A DNA stretch of 64,000 nt from Helicostylum pulchrum (taxonomy: Eukaryota; Mucoromycota; Mucoromycetes; Mucorales; Mucoraceae), in contig JAIXMO010000063.1 in assembly GCA_025677825.1 (NCBI GenBank), forward strand, positions 1-64,000, in the 5' to 3' direction. Position 1 is the stretch's first letter. Every line of letters begins with the position of its first letter. Below, piece by piece: positions 22,159 through 34,045 of this stretch. Made by a program: the position numbers and the translations under genes. The notes under the pieces were generated by a model, which was given only the letters and a program-made list of their open reading frames with translations, had not been told where the DNA came from and did no database searches.

Positions 22159-23866
22159 TTAAACCGATTTAACCCAAAGAGTCATATCAGGAGAAGGTCT
22201 CAATGTAACCTGCTGCTTCTTTTTAACAACAAAGCCAGGCTTCTCAAAATACTGCAAGTTACGAATAAGAAGAGCTAATAAGACCTTAAACTCGACGAGA
22301 GCGAATTTATACCCGATACATTGACGACCGCCCGCCAAAAAAGGCATGTATTGATACGCGTTACCCAACTGCTCAGATTTTTCCCAACGAGAAGGGTTGA
22401 ATACTTCAGCATCCTCGCCCCAAATATCTTTAGAATGATGCGTAGCGATAGGACAAATCATAATACGTGTACCAGCAGGAACAGCATAGGGGCCCAAAGC
22501 GGTAGCGACTCGAGAGATACGGCTGGTCATAGGAACTGCAGGAATTAAACGAAGTGTTTCTCGCACAACGTTGTTTAATAAAGGCAAACTGTTGATTTCT
22601 TCGTAGGTAGGTGTTTCATCGTTATCTTGGAACAAGGTTCGAACTTCTTCTCTTAAATCGTCTTGAATTTGTTGGTTTTGAGCTAATAACCAAAGACACC
22701 AGCTCAAGCTAACACTTGTAGTTTCGTGACTATAATAAATAGAGGATTTAGCAAAAAAAACTTTTTTTCTATACAAAACGATAAAAAAAATATATATATT
22801 TTTACCCTGCAGCCAAAAATGTAAGACACTGATGTCTTAATTCTTCGGCAGTAAACCCTTCACCAGTTTCCTCATCAATCAAATCCACCATGACAGCTAA
22901 AAGATCCTTTGGCTTGTTATCAGAAACACCTGTAGCCTTTTCTTTCGCAGCTCTATCAATACCAGCCTGTACCAACGCTCTACTTTCTTCATCCAACCAC
23001 TTCAAATCCCTACGTACGTCTCTATTACGTTGCGTAGGCAAGAACCTAAAGACAGGTACAATGAAAGTCAAGATACGCATAAACGAAGAGTCGTTTGAGA
23101 ACAAGTCGAGGTAAGCTCTGCTTAATTTACTTTGATGAGGCGTACCGTGATTTTCAAGCGCTTTGAAATCTTGACCGAAAGCCCAGCCAATCACATCCAG
23201 TGTAGCCATGGATAAACCTGTGGAAACCTCAATCTCGGTATAGATCTCACCATTGTCACCATGCATTTTATTCTTGTCCGAATTCACTAAGCCTAACCAA
23301 GTATCACGAAGTCTATGCCCTGGTTTAGCCATCAACGGTACGATAGAACGAATCGCGTTTACGGAAAAGGCGGGATTTAACATTTTGCGCTGATGACGAT
23401 GAGCGGTACCTTCAGCGACCAGCAGACCATTGCCAAGAACACGGCGCAAGAAATCCGAGGTTTCAGGTGTCTTTATATAGTCATATTCTTCAGTAGTTAA
23501 AATTTGCTTTAAAAGTAAATGGTCAGTTACGGATACACGAGGTACATTCCATGGGCCATGGTAGACGACGACACCACCGTATAACTTTGCCCAGCGTTTA
23601 TGAGGGGTACCTGATTCGTCCTTGATGATTTCATCCAAGTTGCCCATAAACGGAATCCATCCTACTTTAGGACCCGGAAGACGGTTAATTGGGTCGAGAT
23701 ATAATCTATACACAAACAAGCGGAAGAAATAATAAACAATAATGCTGGATACACCCAGTTGAATTGATAGTTTCTTTGCTGCTTCAGGGTCAAGACCAGT
23801 TGGGTTTAGTACATAACTTTGAATGTATTTTTGAATAGTGTCTTGAACTAATTGATAATTGACCAT
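22159..23866 (-). CDS. Cytochrome P450 monooxygenase (microsomal type)
   Basis: Two exons (23866-22806 and 22729-22159) with a 76-nt intron splitting the Gly of the I-helix AGHETTS motif. About 545 residues. An N-terminal hydrophobic segment (LGVSSIIVYYFFRLFVYRLY) is followed by the Pro-rich hinge RLPGPKVGWIPFMGN. The oxygen-binding motif is AGHETTSVSLSW, the K-helix has ETLR, and the heme loop is FLAGGRQCIG with the Cys thiolate. All hallmark residues are intact, so it should be active as an ER monooxygenase with a P450 reductase. Mucoralean genomes carry an expanded set of such P450s (CYP509 and relatives); the subfamily cannot be fixed by eye and the substrate is unknown. It is divergent from eIF5A across about 620 bp. 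Confidence 0.97.
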
Positions 23867-24490
23867 TGTTTTAATGTATGAAAAAGTAATTTGAATAATA
23901 AAAAAGAAGGAAGAAATAAATGAGAGAAGGGGGAAAGACTACGAGTTTATATATCCATTTTGAACTATTAGAAAGCGGTCATTAAACAAATATCCCAAGT
24001 AAGTAATTATCATCATCACTCGTCAGCCTAAAAAAAAAAAAATCCTGAAAAATCGCATTTATATTTTCTACCTTTTTTTTTTTTTCTTTTTCTTTTTATT
24101 TGAATAGAGTTACAAAAATAACACACAACCTGATCTGGGACTCAGTTTTAAAACACACTTTTTCCTTTTTTCTTCCCTGTGTAAAAAAAAAAAATAAGCC
24201 ATCGCACAAAAAAGAAAAAGTCCACTTTGTGACTGCCGCGTAGTTTTACTGTAGTCAAAACACCCAATTAAGAAAAAGTAAAAAAGTGGCAAACTTGAAA
24301 ATTTTTCAATGTCCCGCCCAAGTAAAAAAAAAAAAAAGGTATAAAACGAGCATACCTTGTCGCGTGGCTTTTTTTACTTTTTTCTTCTTTTTTTTTTTTC
24401 CTACATCAAACTTTTATAATCTTTTAAGTAAGTTTTTTTTTTTATTTTATATGTGTTTGTGTATACTAAATCAAATCTTCCTATCATAGT
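23867..24490. other. Divergent promoter region between P450 and eIF5A
   Basis: Contains several T/A tracts, a TATAAAA at 24340-24346 and a strongly pyrimidine-rich stretch (24368-24400) ahead of the eIF5A leader. No gene seen. Confidence 0.45.
24340..24346 (+). promoter_or_regulatory. TATA box, probably for eIF5A
   Basis: TATAAAA preceded by an A-run and followed by a long C/T-rich stretch that is typical of initiator regions of highly expressed fungal genes. It lies about 145 bp before the eIF5A ATG. No experimental start site is known. Confidence 0.45.
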
Positions 24491-25106
24491 ATGGCCGAAA
24501 ACCACGACGATCACACCTTCGAGACCGCTGAGTCCGGTGCCTCTCTTACTTTCCCCATGCAATGTTCTGCCTTGAGAAAGAACGGTCATGTCTGTATCAA
24601 GGGTAGACCTTGTAAGATTATTGAAATGACCACTTCCAAGACTGGTAAGCATGGTCACGCCAAGGTCCATTTGATCGGTACTGATATCTTCACTAGCAGG
24701 TAAAGCAAAACAAAAAATTTATATTTTCCCCCTTTTTTTTTACTTTTTGTATAAGTGTGTGTGTATATACACTTATATATACTTTTGGAGATTGTGTGAT
24801 ACTAACTAAAAAAAAAAAATTTTTTTATATGAAAATAACAGAAAGTATGAAGAACTCTGTCCCTCTACTCACAACATGGATGTTCCCAACGTTGTCCGTA
24901 TGGAATATGCCCTTCTTAACATTGATGACGGTTTCCTTTCTTTGATGTTGCCCGATGGTACCACTAAGGATGATGTCAAGCTCCCTGAAGGTGAGCTCGG
25001 TGAGAAGTTGGAAGAACAATTCGAGGAAGGTAACGAACTCTTGATCTCTGTCGTTTCCGCCATGGGTGAGGAACACTGTTTGTCTTTCAAGGATGCTCCT
25101 AAATAA
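24491..25106 (+). CDS. eIF5A: Translation factor eIF5A (hypusine-containing)
   Basis: Two exons (24491-24699, 24842-25106) encode about 157 residues, the usual length. It starts [19 protein letters not shown]. The hypusine loop is intact: [18 protein letters not shown], with the Lys of TGKHGH (residue 53) being the one modified by deoxyhypusine synthase and hydroxylase. The C-terminal OB fold is visible in [19 protein letters not shown] and the terminal [12 protein letters not shown]. eIF5A relieves ribosome stalling at proline-rich and other difficult peptides and aids termination. Codons are visibly more C-ending and uniform (GGT, AAG, GTC, TTC) than in neighbouring genes, as expected for a very highly expressed protein. 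The intron is 142 nt, ends ATAACAG, and contains an A12T7 tract. Confidence 0.98.
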
Positions 25107-25368
25107 GTTATATAATTAATTATTTTTTAAAAAACTAAAAAAAATCAATTCCTTATTTATCACTATTATACTTCTTGTTTTTTTATAAATACTTTTTTTT
25201 TTATTTTCTATAAAAAAAAAAAAAAAAAAGAAAATTTTCTCTCTTCTTTTACATGTAAAAAAAAGTTTTTATTTTTTTTTTTACATCTTGTTTTTTTCAT
25301 TCTGCGCTGCTAAAAAAAATAGAAGACGTTTTTTGGGGGGAGGAGTTGTTTTGTTTATTTATTATGTA

Positions 25369-27844
25369 TTAATTATTTGGTATGGTTGATGAATTAGACT
25401 TTTTAGTCACTCTGACGGAAGTTTGTCTACTGACAATACCACCAACCGAAAACGGTAAGCTCAACACGCTTGCTGAAGGAGAATCTAAAATATTATTAAA
25501 AGGCTTACGTTGTTCTTGCAAAATTCGATTTTGATTTTCTGCATTTATAAAAATAACTTGATATTGACAAATAAGATCTTCCAGTACCCTATCGCAATAC
25601 CATTCACCCACATTTTCTGCTTGATTATGATCGTGAAATAAAGCAGGTGTAAATATCACTGACAAGTTTTTGATTGTCATTTTATTGATATGAGAGTGAT
25701 CCTTGACTCTAGTATTTACACATTAATATTACATATATTAAAAATAAACAAAAACAAAGACAAAGACTTACTTTGCTAGATGGGTAATGACGGCTTCTAG
25801 TGTATCTCTTTGTGGTTTAGATAATTCAGATATTTTAGTTTGAAGCAAATTTCTACGTTTCACATCATCCGTAATTTCTATTATTATAAGTGAGTTAGTT
25901 TGTTGCGTGTATTATTTTACTAAATAAAAAACTTACTAGAATAGTCAATGCGCTCTTGCATGGTTAGATTAAATAAGGGTTGTTTTAATTCGCGTAAATA
26001 AATTTTAAGCACGGAAGCAATGGTAAAGACATCGTATTTCGAATCTAACACTGCGGCCTCTTCATCTCTTTCAAATTCACTCTTGAGCGTATCGACATTA
26101 GACTGTCTACCTGATATTCTGTAAATACCTTCTTTTTCTAATCCACCCAGTAGCTCCAACTCATTTATACATTTTGTTACAAGTAAAGGTACAGTACGGT
26201 TATGTTCCAAGTAATAGTCATTTAAATTGGACCCAAACAAAATCTCTTTACATCGACCGTGGTAATAGTTATCGTAATAAACTGGTTTGGGTTTAGTAAA
26301 TCCTAGTTTTTCGTATTCAATCAGGAATCGATCTGTGTCCCTTTTACTATCCATATTATAAATTGTGTCTAGAGAATGTTTGATCATCTAAGATTAAATC
26401 AGCGTTTTAGCGTACAGTTTCTAAGTAGCATATACTTTATACTTGCCTCTATTTCATTTAATAGTGTATCCTCTTCTTGTTTACATATAGTCACCATGAC
26501 AGCTTTCACTGCGTCTGATTTTCCTATCAAAATAGCCTCCACGTGCTACATGACAAATAAAGTAAGCACATCAAGAAAAAATCAAGTAAAACAAACTAAA
26601 CTTACTCTCATGGCATGTATAGCGGTTTCGGCTTGCTTTTTTCTCAGGAATTCTAATATTCTAATACCTTGTCTATACTCATTATCTTATATATATATAT
26701 ATATATATATAAATGTGTAAGATACCATACAATTTATAAATCACACACTTTATATGTATATACCTGCATCACTAATTTCCTTTTTAAGCTTGGCTAATCT
26801 AGCGGCTTGCTTTGATGGATCAGCAGCAGCAGCATTGGCCAACTGAGACCTCATCTGGGTAATAAAGCCAGCCATACTATTTTTTTTGTTTGGATTAGAA
26901 TTATCTTGCGAAGTAATGGAATGACTATCAAAATCAGGCCGATTACTACCACTATCGTTTGATTTTCTTGCTTCGTCAGAAGAAATTCTTGCCATCATTG
27001 GACTTAAATAATGTGAATCCGCTGCATTATCTTCATGTGAAGAGATTAATATTTGTTGTTGCAGACTAGCATATTCTGTACATTTGTTAAAATAGTTTTT
27101 TTGAAGCTATGTAATTTAACCGTTTTTCAGGGCATTGTGACTTTTTTGTTTTTGGTTTGTTTTTTCTTTTTGGTACCTTTACAATATCTCGCGTACGAAA
27201 TGTAATATAATTTGTGTTCTTTTCTGCTAGTACAGCTTTTACTTTCTTTCTTCTTTGTTCATGCGAATCCTTTTTTTTTAAATAAAAAATTAAAATGAAA
27301 TTGTGTTACCCCGCTGATATTTTCCCTTTGTACCTTGACTTTTAATAGAATTTCAATTTGATTTTTTAAACATGTAATAAGTTCACGCCTTGACTCAACT
27401 GTCTTTTCTATTGAAGCTTCATAATGTTGAGTAGTTTGAGAGAAATTATAGTCGTCAAAATAGTTATCTGTCGCTAAGCTATTAGGTTGCATAGTAGTCT
27501 CTGAATTACTATGTCTTACTATCTTTGTTAAAGCAGACACATATGCCTCTTCTGCTAGCAGCCTATTTTTTTACACACCCACTGTATAAATATCGGTACA
27601 CTCTTTTTTTTTTTTTTTACTTGCTTGTAAATATTACCTCGCTTTTAAAGAGTGTATAAACTTTTCTAAATCCAAAATACTCCATTTCAATACTCTATTT
27701 ACATGGTCGAGTTGTGCATCAATATTGGATAACTATTTTACTTTTTATTAGTTCTAAATAGCATTTACTTTTTTTTATATATAGCAGTATATTTTATACC
27801 TCGTCTTCTTGACCAGGATTTATACTCTTTGTAGATCTATGCAT
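25369..27844 (-). CDS. RGD1: F-BAR plus RhoGAP protein (Rgd1-like)
   Basis: A multi-exon gene starting MHRSTKSINPGQEDE at 27844. The N-terminal exons read as an F-BAR/FCH domain: NIDAQLDHVNRVLKWSILDL, EKFIHSLKARLLAEEAYVSA, then YEASIEKTVESRRELITCLK and a coiled stretch. A disordered Ser/Asn-rich segment and a coil (AARLAKLKKEISDA) follow. The C-terminal RhoGAP domain has ILFGSNLNDYYLEHNRTVPL, the arginine finger in LEKEGIYRISGRQSNVD, and LRELKQPLFNLTMQERIDYS and TIKNLSVIFTPALF. A Ser/Thr-rich tail ends TIPNN. The layout equals yeast Rgd1, a GAP for Rho3/Rho4 that binds curved plasma membrane in polarised growth. At least eight introns are implied; several are plainly bounded. Convergent with eIF5A. 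Confidence 0.9.
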
Positions 27845-28750
27845 TGTTCTCTCGAATGGTTAACAAAAAAAAAAAAAAAAAAAAGAGAGAAAGAGAGAAG
27901 GGAAAAGTTTGTTTCTTTCTTCTTTTTTTTTTGTTTGTTTTAAAAATAGTAATTATCGGCCTCTTAATAACCAAAATATGGTCCAAGTATTAAATAACTC
28001 TAAAAAAAACGGCTTTTAGTTTAATGTTACTTTATGGCATAATAAAACTCTTTTTATCAACCTTCAAACAGAGCGAGAGAGAGAGAGAGAGAGAAATTTA
28101 AAAAGTGGGACAAAAAAGGCCATTTTAAGCTTTTTACTGCTTATACAAAAAGTGAATGATATCATCGAAAAGAATGAGAGGGGAAGATTACCTCCTTTTT
28201 TTTATTAATTTTACAGGAGAACAGAACGAAAAAAAAAAAGGTAGCGTTCTTTAAACTACTAGATTTAGTAGTTACTGGCACCTTTTTTTTAAAAAAAAAG
28301 TGTATCAAGTTTAATAAATGAAACAACTCTTTTTCTATTTACTTGAATCAACTACAGAAACAAAAAATATTCAGCTTTAAAAAGTAAAACTGCTACAATA
28401 AAACAGATAGATAAAAAGGGATTAAATAGTAGGTCGATAATCGCAATATAGGGTGTAACCTAATGGGTTTATTAAAAAAAAAATGATGTAAAGAAATCCT
28501 TTTAGCTACCTCAGTTTAGCATGCTTTTCTTCTCGACGCACCAAAACGTACTTAATAAAAACCAGTGCCCAGTTCTTTCTTTATTAGGCTTTTTCCCTCT
28601 CTCTCTCTCTCTATCTCTCTCTCTCGTTGATCGGCAATCTTTTTACAAAAGAAAAATCCGCTGCATAAATCTTACCAAAAAAAAAAAAAAAGTCGTGCAC
28701 TGATATTATTCATCTTTTATTGCTGCGAAAAAAAAAAAAAAAAGACTCTT
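27845..28750. other. Intergenic with GA and CT microsatellites
   Basis: Holds a (GA)n tract at about 28072-28094 and an interrupted (CT)n tract at 28600-28625, complementary to each other, plus a T8A9 palindrome at 28283-28299 and A-runs of 13-17. It contains the promoter of the RhoGAP gene and the 3' region of the ABC transporter gene. No coding potential seen. Confidence 0.5.
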
Positions 28751-31718
28751 TTACTCTTCTTCCATCTTGCTTTGAGGCTTGGTTTTACCGTGTCCAAAAC
28801 CGAATGCGGATGTTGAATCTTCTGGATCCATTCTATTATCAAAGAGGGTATTAGCGTACTATATTAAAATATATATATATACTACTTTACTCTCTAAATT
28901 CATAGTGACCTTCACCATCAAATCGTAAAAGATATTCATGATGACGAATTAATGAGGTTCTAGATTAAAATATACATAAGTTACTGTCATCAAAAAAAAA
29001 AAGAAACGCGAAATAAGGTTTTTTTTTTACCTGTGTGAAACAGTGAACAATGTAATTCCTACTTTACGAGCGTGTTCATACATGATTGCTTCAATATCAA
29101 CGCTAACTGCACTTGTACATTCATCAAGAATAGCCTAAAACAAACACACATGTTAAAATATATATAAAAAAATTTCTGGTTTTACAAAACTTTACAAATT
29201 GTGGTTTATGATAAAACAATCTAGCCATGGCTACTCTTTGCTTTTCTCCGCCCGATAAGACATCAGCCCAATCTTGAACAGTTTCCCAACCACCTTCACG
29301 TTCAACCAAATATCCTAAATGAACCGTATCTAACAACTTCATAATCGCGTCGTCATCAAATCCCTTATTTGTAGCTTCTTGGCGTGTATCAGGGTAAATC
29401 ACTTGGTCTCTAAAAGTGCCTAAAGGAAGGTACGGCTTTTGAGGCACATAAAACAACTTGTCCGCTGCAGGTTTGGTTAAAGTGCCACCAAACAATGGCC
29501 ATAAATCGCCCAAAATACGGAACAATGAACTTTTTCCACAACCGTTAGGTCCTGAAATCAAACAATTCATGCCTGTACTGACTTTAAACGAAAGGTCTTT
29601 CAACTATAATAGTTTTTAAAATTAGATATGACGCTTTTTTTTTTTGGAGCTCCCTCTTACCAATACATCACTATTGGGTGTAACAATAGGTACTTTATCA
29701 AAAATAATAACTCCATCACGAATTAATACCTTTCCATTGGTATTATTCGTATCCACAAGTTTACTCTTGCCTGCTCCGTTTTCTTCGGTAGACATCATTG
29801 TACGCTTATATTTACCCTCGCGTACATCTGTCAACACATCAAATAATTCGGCTACACGGGACTTTTAGAAGAAAAATGTGTTGGTTTTTTACTCTGTACT
29901 ATTTGCATTAACTTACTGTATAGCCTGCAAAACGAGTTAAATCACGACCAGTCAAAATAAGTCTACCGACAGCTTGTGATAAATTAATCAAGTAACTAGC
30001 TGTAATAATAATTAAAATATCTGTATCAAACTGGATTAAATATAAATTTGCGCTTACAATTTCTAGAATAATCTTCCATTAACTTTGTAGGGTCGTCATT
30101 GAAACCCATATGCTTTGTAGCTACGATATAAAAACTTTTTTTTAAAAAAAAAAAACCTCTGAGTAAAGGGAGAGGGACTTCACTTACCATAACGAGGATC
30201 AAATACAGGTCTTGCTAATAAACTATACATAAAAAACCTTAATACATTTAATCTTTTTGAAAGGGGATATATCCACTTACTAATATGCAGTCATGGTAGC
30301 ACAATATTTGACAAGAACAGAATCAAAGATACCATTAAGGAAACGAAGAGTATATACTTTACGCACATGATTTGAAATCTTTTCAAATGTACTGTTCACA
30401 ACTTCCTTTTCACGTTCACCACCACGGTAAAAAGCAATTTCTTCCGAGTGCGTAATAATACGTGACTAATATTGTTTTAATTACTCGAAATTTCACTGCT
30501 TATAATAAAAAAAAAACTTACATGTGTGAAACGGAAATCCCCTTCCAACTTTTGTTCAATAGCAGTATCTATAAAATTATATTATGAGCTGATGAATTTC
30601 TCTGTGTGCGTATTAATTTCAAACTTACATCGACCAAAAGGAGGAGAAAATGCACGAAGTAAAACGCCAGACATGACAAAGTACGCAATCATGAAAAATG
30701 GCGCTTCATTACCACTGCACCATTTTTTTTAAAAAAAAAAAAACTCTTTTTTTTAGTATTCCCCCCTTCTCTTTTATTCGTCATCAAGCATATAAAAAAA
30801 TTACTTACATGGCTTCACCTAACTTATACGCAAATAAAAAGATATCCACAACTGGTTTAGCAATATCCGAATACAAATGAGACAAATTATCAGAGAACTT
30901 ATCAATATCTTGAGTTAATAACTGGTCAGCGTTTTGAAGTCGGTTATCGAGATTCGAGATTTTATAAAAAGTGATACCATCCAAATATTGATTATGTGCA
31001 TGCTATTCTATACATTAGTAATATATTTTTTTAAACTGCATTTTATATATCGTCTCTCTTACTTTGGTTAATCTTTGTCGGAAACTAAGTGCAAGTGCAT
31101 TGATGGTCAATTTAAGTGAATTATTTACAATACTCATAGGCCACTACACACACACATATTAGTATTAAAAAAAAATGATTTATAATCCTCGAGTTACCAT
31201 CATTAATCCAAATTCAACAATAGCTTTAGCGATAAATTGTTTTCTATCTCTTGATACAATTGCTTTTACAACAGACCTATGGATTGTTTAATATATATAA
31301 TTAAGAATATTTTGTATGCATGCGTACCCGTTGAACCCGGAGAACCAAATATCTAACCAAGTACGAGCAATAAGTACTGTAGCAAGTACCACTAAAAGAC
31401 CTGATTCCTTTGAAAACACACCTATTTTTTTTTAAAAAAAAAAAGGTTAAGCACCACCACTTTTTTTTAATACTGTTTTAAAGTCTTTTTGTTTATACCT
31501 GGAACACAAATAGGCAACAACTTTTTCATTTGTTCAAAGAACTCAGCATTGACGCCAACCTTTTTATGTTTCTTTTTATTAGGTTGTTGTTGAGTAGAAG
31601 ATGAAATCTTTGACTTGAATTGTTGTCTGGCTCTATGCACAGCATAGATTAGAGAAATGACAAGAATACCAGATAACGGTTTCTTTCCTTTTGCTAATGT
31701 TGAAAATACATTAGTCAT
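28751..31718 (-). CDS. Peroxisomal half-size ABC transporter (ABCD/PXA type)
   Basis: A gene of about eleven exons encoding roughly 700 residues. The N-terminus [20 protein letters not shown] precedes a six-helix membrane domain. The peroxisomal ABCD 'EAA-like' loop is recognisable as [16 protein letters not shown]. The nucleotide-binding domain is complete: Walker [10 protein letters not shown], a Q-loop in [16 protein letters not shown], signature [14 protein letters not shown], Walker [14 protein letters not shown] and the switch His in TVSHR. The protein ends [15 protein letters not shown] half-transporters dimerise in the peroxisomal membrane and import long-chain fatty acyl-CoA for beta-oxidation (yeast Pxa1/Pxa2, human ALDP). 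I cannot say which of the two partners this is. Introns are short and A/T-rich; two carry T8A12 and T9A11 palindromes. Confidence 0.95.
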
Positions 31719-32011
31719 TTTAAATAATAATAAAGGTCAAGGGGGGTGTGGGGATTTGAAAAATGAAAAAAAAATATGTAATGCGAATTGAAAACGAATT
31801 GGTGTGATTGGATACCCCACATTCATGTTGTATTACCGCCACCGCTTGACCGTATCGAAATTATGTGGAAGTTTAGTTAATATATTTTATTCTTGCATAT
31901 TATTTTTTAGCGTGAGCCACAGACACAACGAAACTGACAACAATCATTTATCACAAATAAACTGATAAAAAAAAAGGTTCTCTTTTTTTTCTTCTTCTTT
32001 ATTAATTATTT

Positions 32012-32830
32012 ATAATTACACATGGTAGGAATACAGACACCTTAACTGTTGGTCTTTACACTAATGCATACGTAGTAAATCGTATAATGGTCTCTCCTCT
32101 TATACTGGTGGTTTATGTATTAATGGTTTCTTGGTGGTGCTTCCGTATTAAATGGCTACTTTCTACTGATGGGCTTTCTTTTATTCTTTTCTAACTGCTG
32201 TTATGCAGCTGAAGTTGGGTGGTGTGATGGTATACTCGAACTACGGACTGGTCCTTAGTAAGTCTTTTCTCGTTGGTAATGTCTTTCTTTGATGGTAATT
32301 ATTTTATTGTTGGTAATGTATTTTCTTGCTGGTAAATGTTGTCACCTGTATGTATTGTCCTCCCTTGGTATTATCTTGTTATCTGTTTAATATGGTGTGG
32401 TGGTATTTTTTGGCTGCTACTTTACGATTATATTTTCCTTCTTTTCCTCTTGAGAATGGTTTTTTTATCGAAGGCTTTACTGGTGCTAAAAAGAAATATT
32501 CGTGCAAACTATTTTTTTTTTTTACTGTTCCCTTTTTTCTCTTTTCTTATATACAAAATTACACATGGTAAGAATACATATATTTTAACTGAGGCCTTTA
32601 TATTAATGCCTACATATTTTATAGTTTATCTTCTTATACTGATACTAAGCTCTGTGTGAATGATTTCTTGGTAGTGCTTCCTTATTAAACGATTAATTTC
32701 CACTGATTAACTTTCTTTTGCTGGTTGGCTTTTCAAACTACTGTCATGTTGCTGAAGTAGGTATATTTGAATTAAGGGCTCCTCGTTGGTAATGTTTCCT
32801 TGATGGTACTGTCTTTCCTTTCTGATGTCT
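32012..32830. repeat. Diverged tandem duplication, unit ~280 bp, period ~550 bp
   Basis: Copy 1 begins AATTACACATGGTAGGAATA at about 32012 and copy 2 AATTACACATGGTAAGAATA near 32561. Both continue through matching landmarks in the same order: CTTAACTG versus TTAACTGAGG, CTTATACTG, TTTCTTGGTGGTGCTTCC versus TTTCTTGGTAGTGCTTCC, TTTCTACTGATG versus TTTCCACTGATT, GCTGAAGTTGG versus GCTGAAGTAGG, and a closing CGTTGGTAATG. The element is imperfect and unannotated. Short TTGGTAATG-like words also recur between the copies. Confidence 0.65.
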
Positions 32831-33104
32831 TTGTTATATGGTTGGTGTGTAATATTTTTCCCCTTTGGATTCTTTTTTCTCTCTAAAAAGGGGGCTGTTA
32901 CCGATGCCGGCGTTTAGTATATGTAAACACTGATGGTTTACTTGCCCAAAAATTCCTTCTGTTAATAACGTATGCGTATTAAAGATAAGTAATCATATGT
33001 ATACATTGATATATTATTTCTGAACGACTTGGCTAACTACTTTAAACATTTGTTTGCGCGGTAGATTGATAAGTTTTCGGATCGGGGTGTACATATCACA
33101 TTTT

Positions 33105-33720
33105 ATTCAATTGTATGACTCGTATTAAGGTGGAGATTCGCCCCCGATCCATGTCTCAAATGACGTTGTAATGTCATAATGCGTTCCATGTAACTGTTCT
33201 GGTATTCCTTATCGTCGCCTAGTAAGTCAAGTAACTTTTTTTTTAAAAAAAAAATCACTACGCCTTTTTCTCATTCATCCAATCACATTTTTTGTCGTTT
33301 AACGTGATCTTAGGTGATGATAATCCCCCTCTTATTTCATTTTACGTTAACTCTTTAAATTCAACCCTTAACCAACAATCATATTTGGTATGATTTGTTC
33401 CATTACTTCAATTAACCTTACTAACTCGTAAACAAAGTTGGTTTCTATATTTTAAATAAAGTTATAGTTTTATATTTCACTGCTGCTTTTTTTTTTTTTT
33501 TTTCATAAAACATCTAATCTTGGCGGGTTTTTCTCCGTTTTCTTTGTGTCATGGTATCGATCAAGTAAAATATATGCTCAATCCACTACAAGTATATCGC
33601 GTTCTATACTATGACTAGTTTGTAGAGATAGAAACAGTGCCTTTTCTTTATACATATGCGGCATGATGATCTATTCTAAAATCCATAAGGCGCGATAAAC
33701 TAACAACCAAACACTGACAT
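33105..33720 (-). pseudogene. Unidentified coding relic or missed multi-exon gene
   Basis: Three coherent minus-strand stretches. The upstream one reads RALWILE, stop, IIMPHMYKEKALFLSLQTSH, SIERDILVVD, stop, AYILLDRYHDTKKTEKNPPR. After an AATATAG acceptor-like site comes TNFVYELVRLIEVMEQIIPN MIVG and a stop or donor. The last (33240-33105) reads KKLLDLLGDDKEYQNSYMER and IMTLQRHLRHGSGANLHLNT SHTIE, then a stop. Composition is fully protein-like, in contrast to the surroundings. I could not join the pieces in one phase, and two in-frame stops lie in the first piece, so decay is more likely than a live gene. The family is not recognised. Confidence 0.4.
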
Positions 33721-33958
33721 ACTAAGATCCTTTTTTTGCTCAATACGATACGAGAATACTTGGTTATATTTTTCAAGTCTAATGCAATGCACACACAAAA
33801 AAGCAAAAGGGTTCTCTCTCTCTTTTTTTTTTTGCACTAAAAAAAAAGATAAAAGAAAGAAAAAACTTGGTTTCCCCTGCTCGTGTTAATCCTTGCATGG
33901 CATCACTTTTAGCGTGAAATGATGCGTTTCTCTTTTTTTTTTCTTTGTTGTTCAGAGG

Positions 33959-33967
33959 TATATAAAG
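33959..33967 (+). promoter_or_regulatory. TATA box of the 34046 gene
   Basis: TATATAAAG about 80 bp upstream of the ATG, in the same relative position as the TATA box of its paralog at 35865. Confidence 0.5.
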
Positions 33968-34045
33968 AAGCAACATATTTTATTTTATTCTCTTATTATT
34001 ATTCAATTATACATATTCCCCTCCTCCCCCCAAAATATAATAGTA

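Larger units (their letters stand above)
31719..34045. other. Repeat-bearing intergenic region
   Basis: Two diverged copies of a ~280-bp unit (about 32012-32300 and 32562-32830), a coding relic on the minus strand (33105-33720), an inverted repeat GGATCGGGG/CCCCGATCC near 33078 and 33142, and the promoter of the secreted protein at 34046. Open frames on the plus strand at 32326-32659 are probably chance frames in the repeat. Confidence 0.45.

Noticed and set aside
32326..32659. Two overlapping hydrophobic open frames on the plus strand
   Set aside because: They lie across the diverged repeat, have Phe/Leu/Tyr-rich chance composition and no start or splice context.
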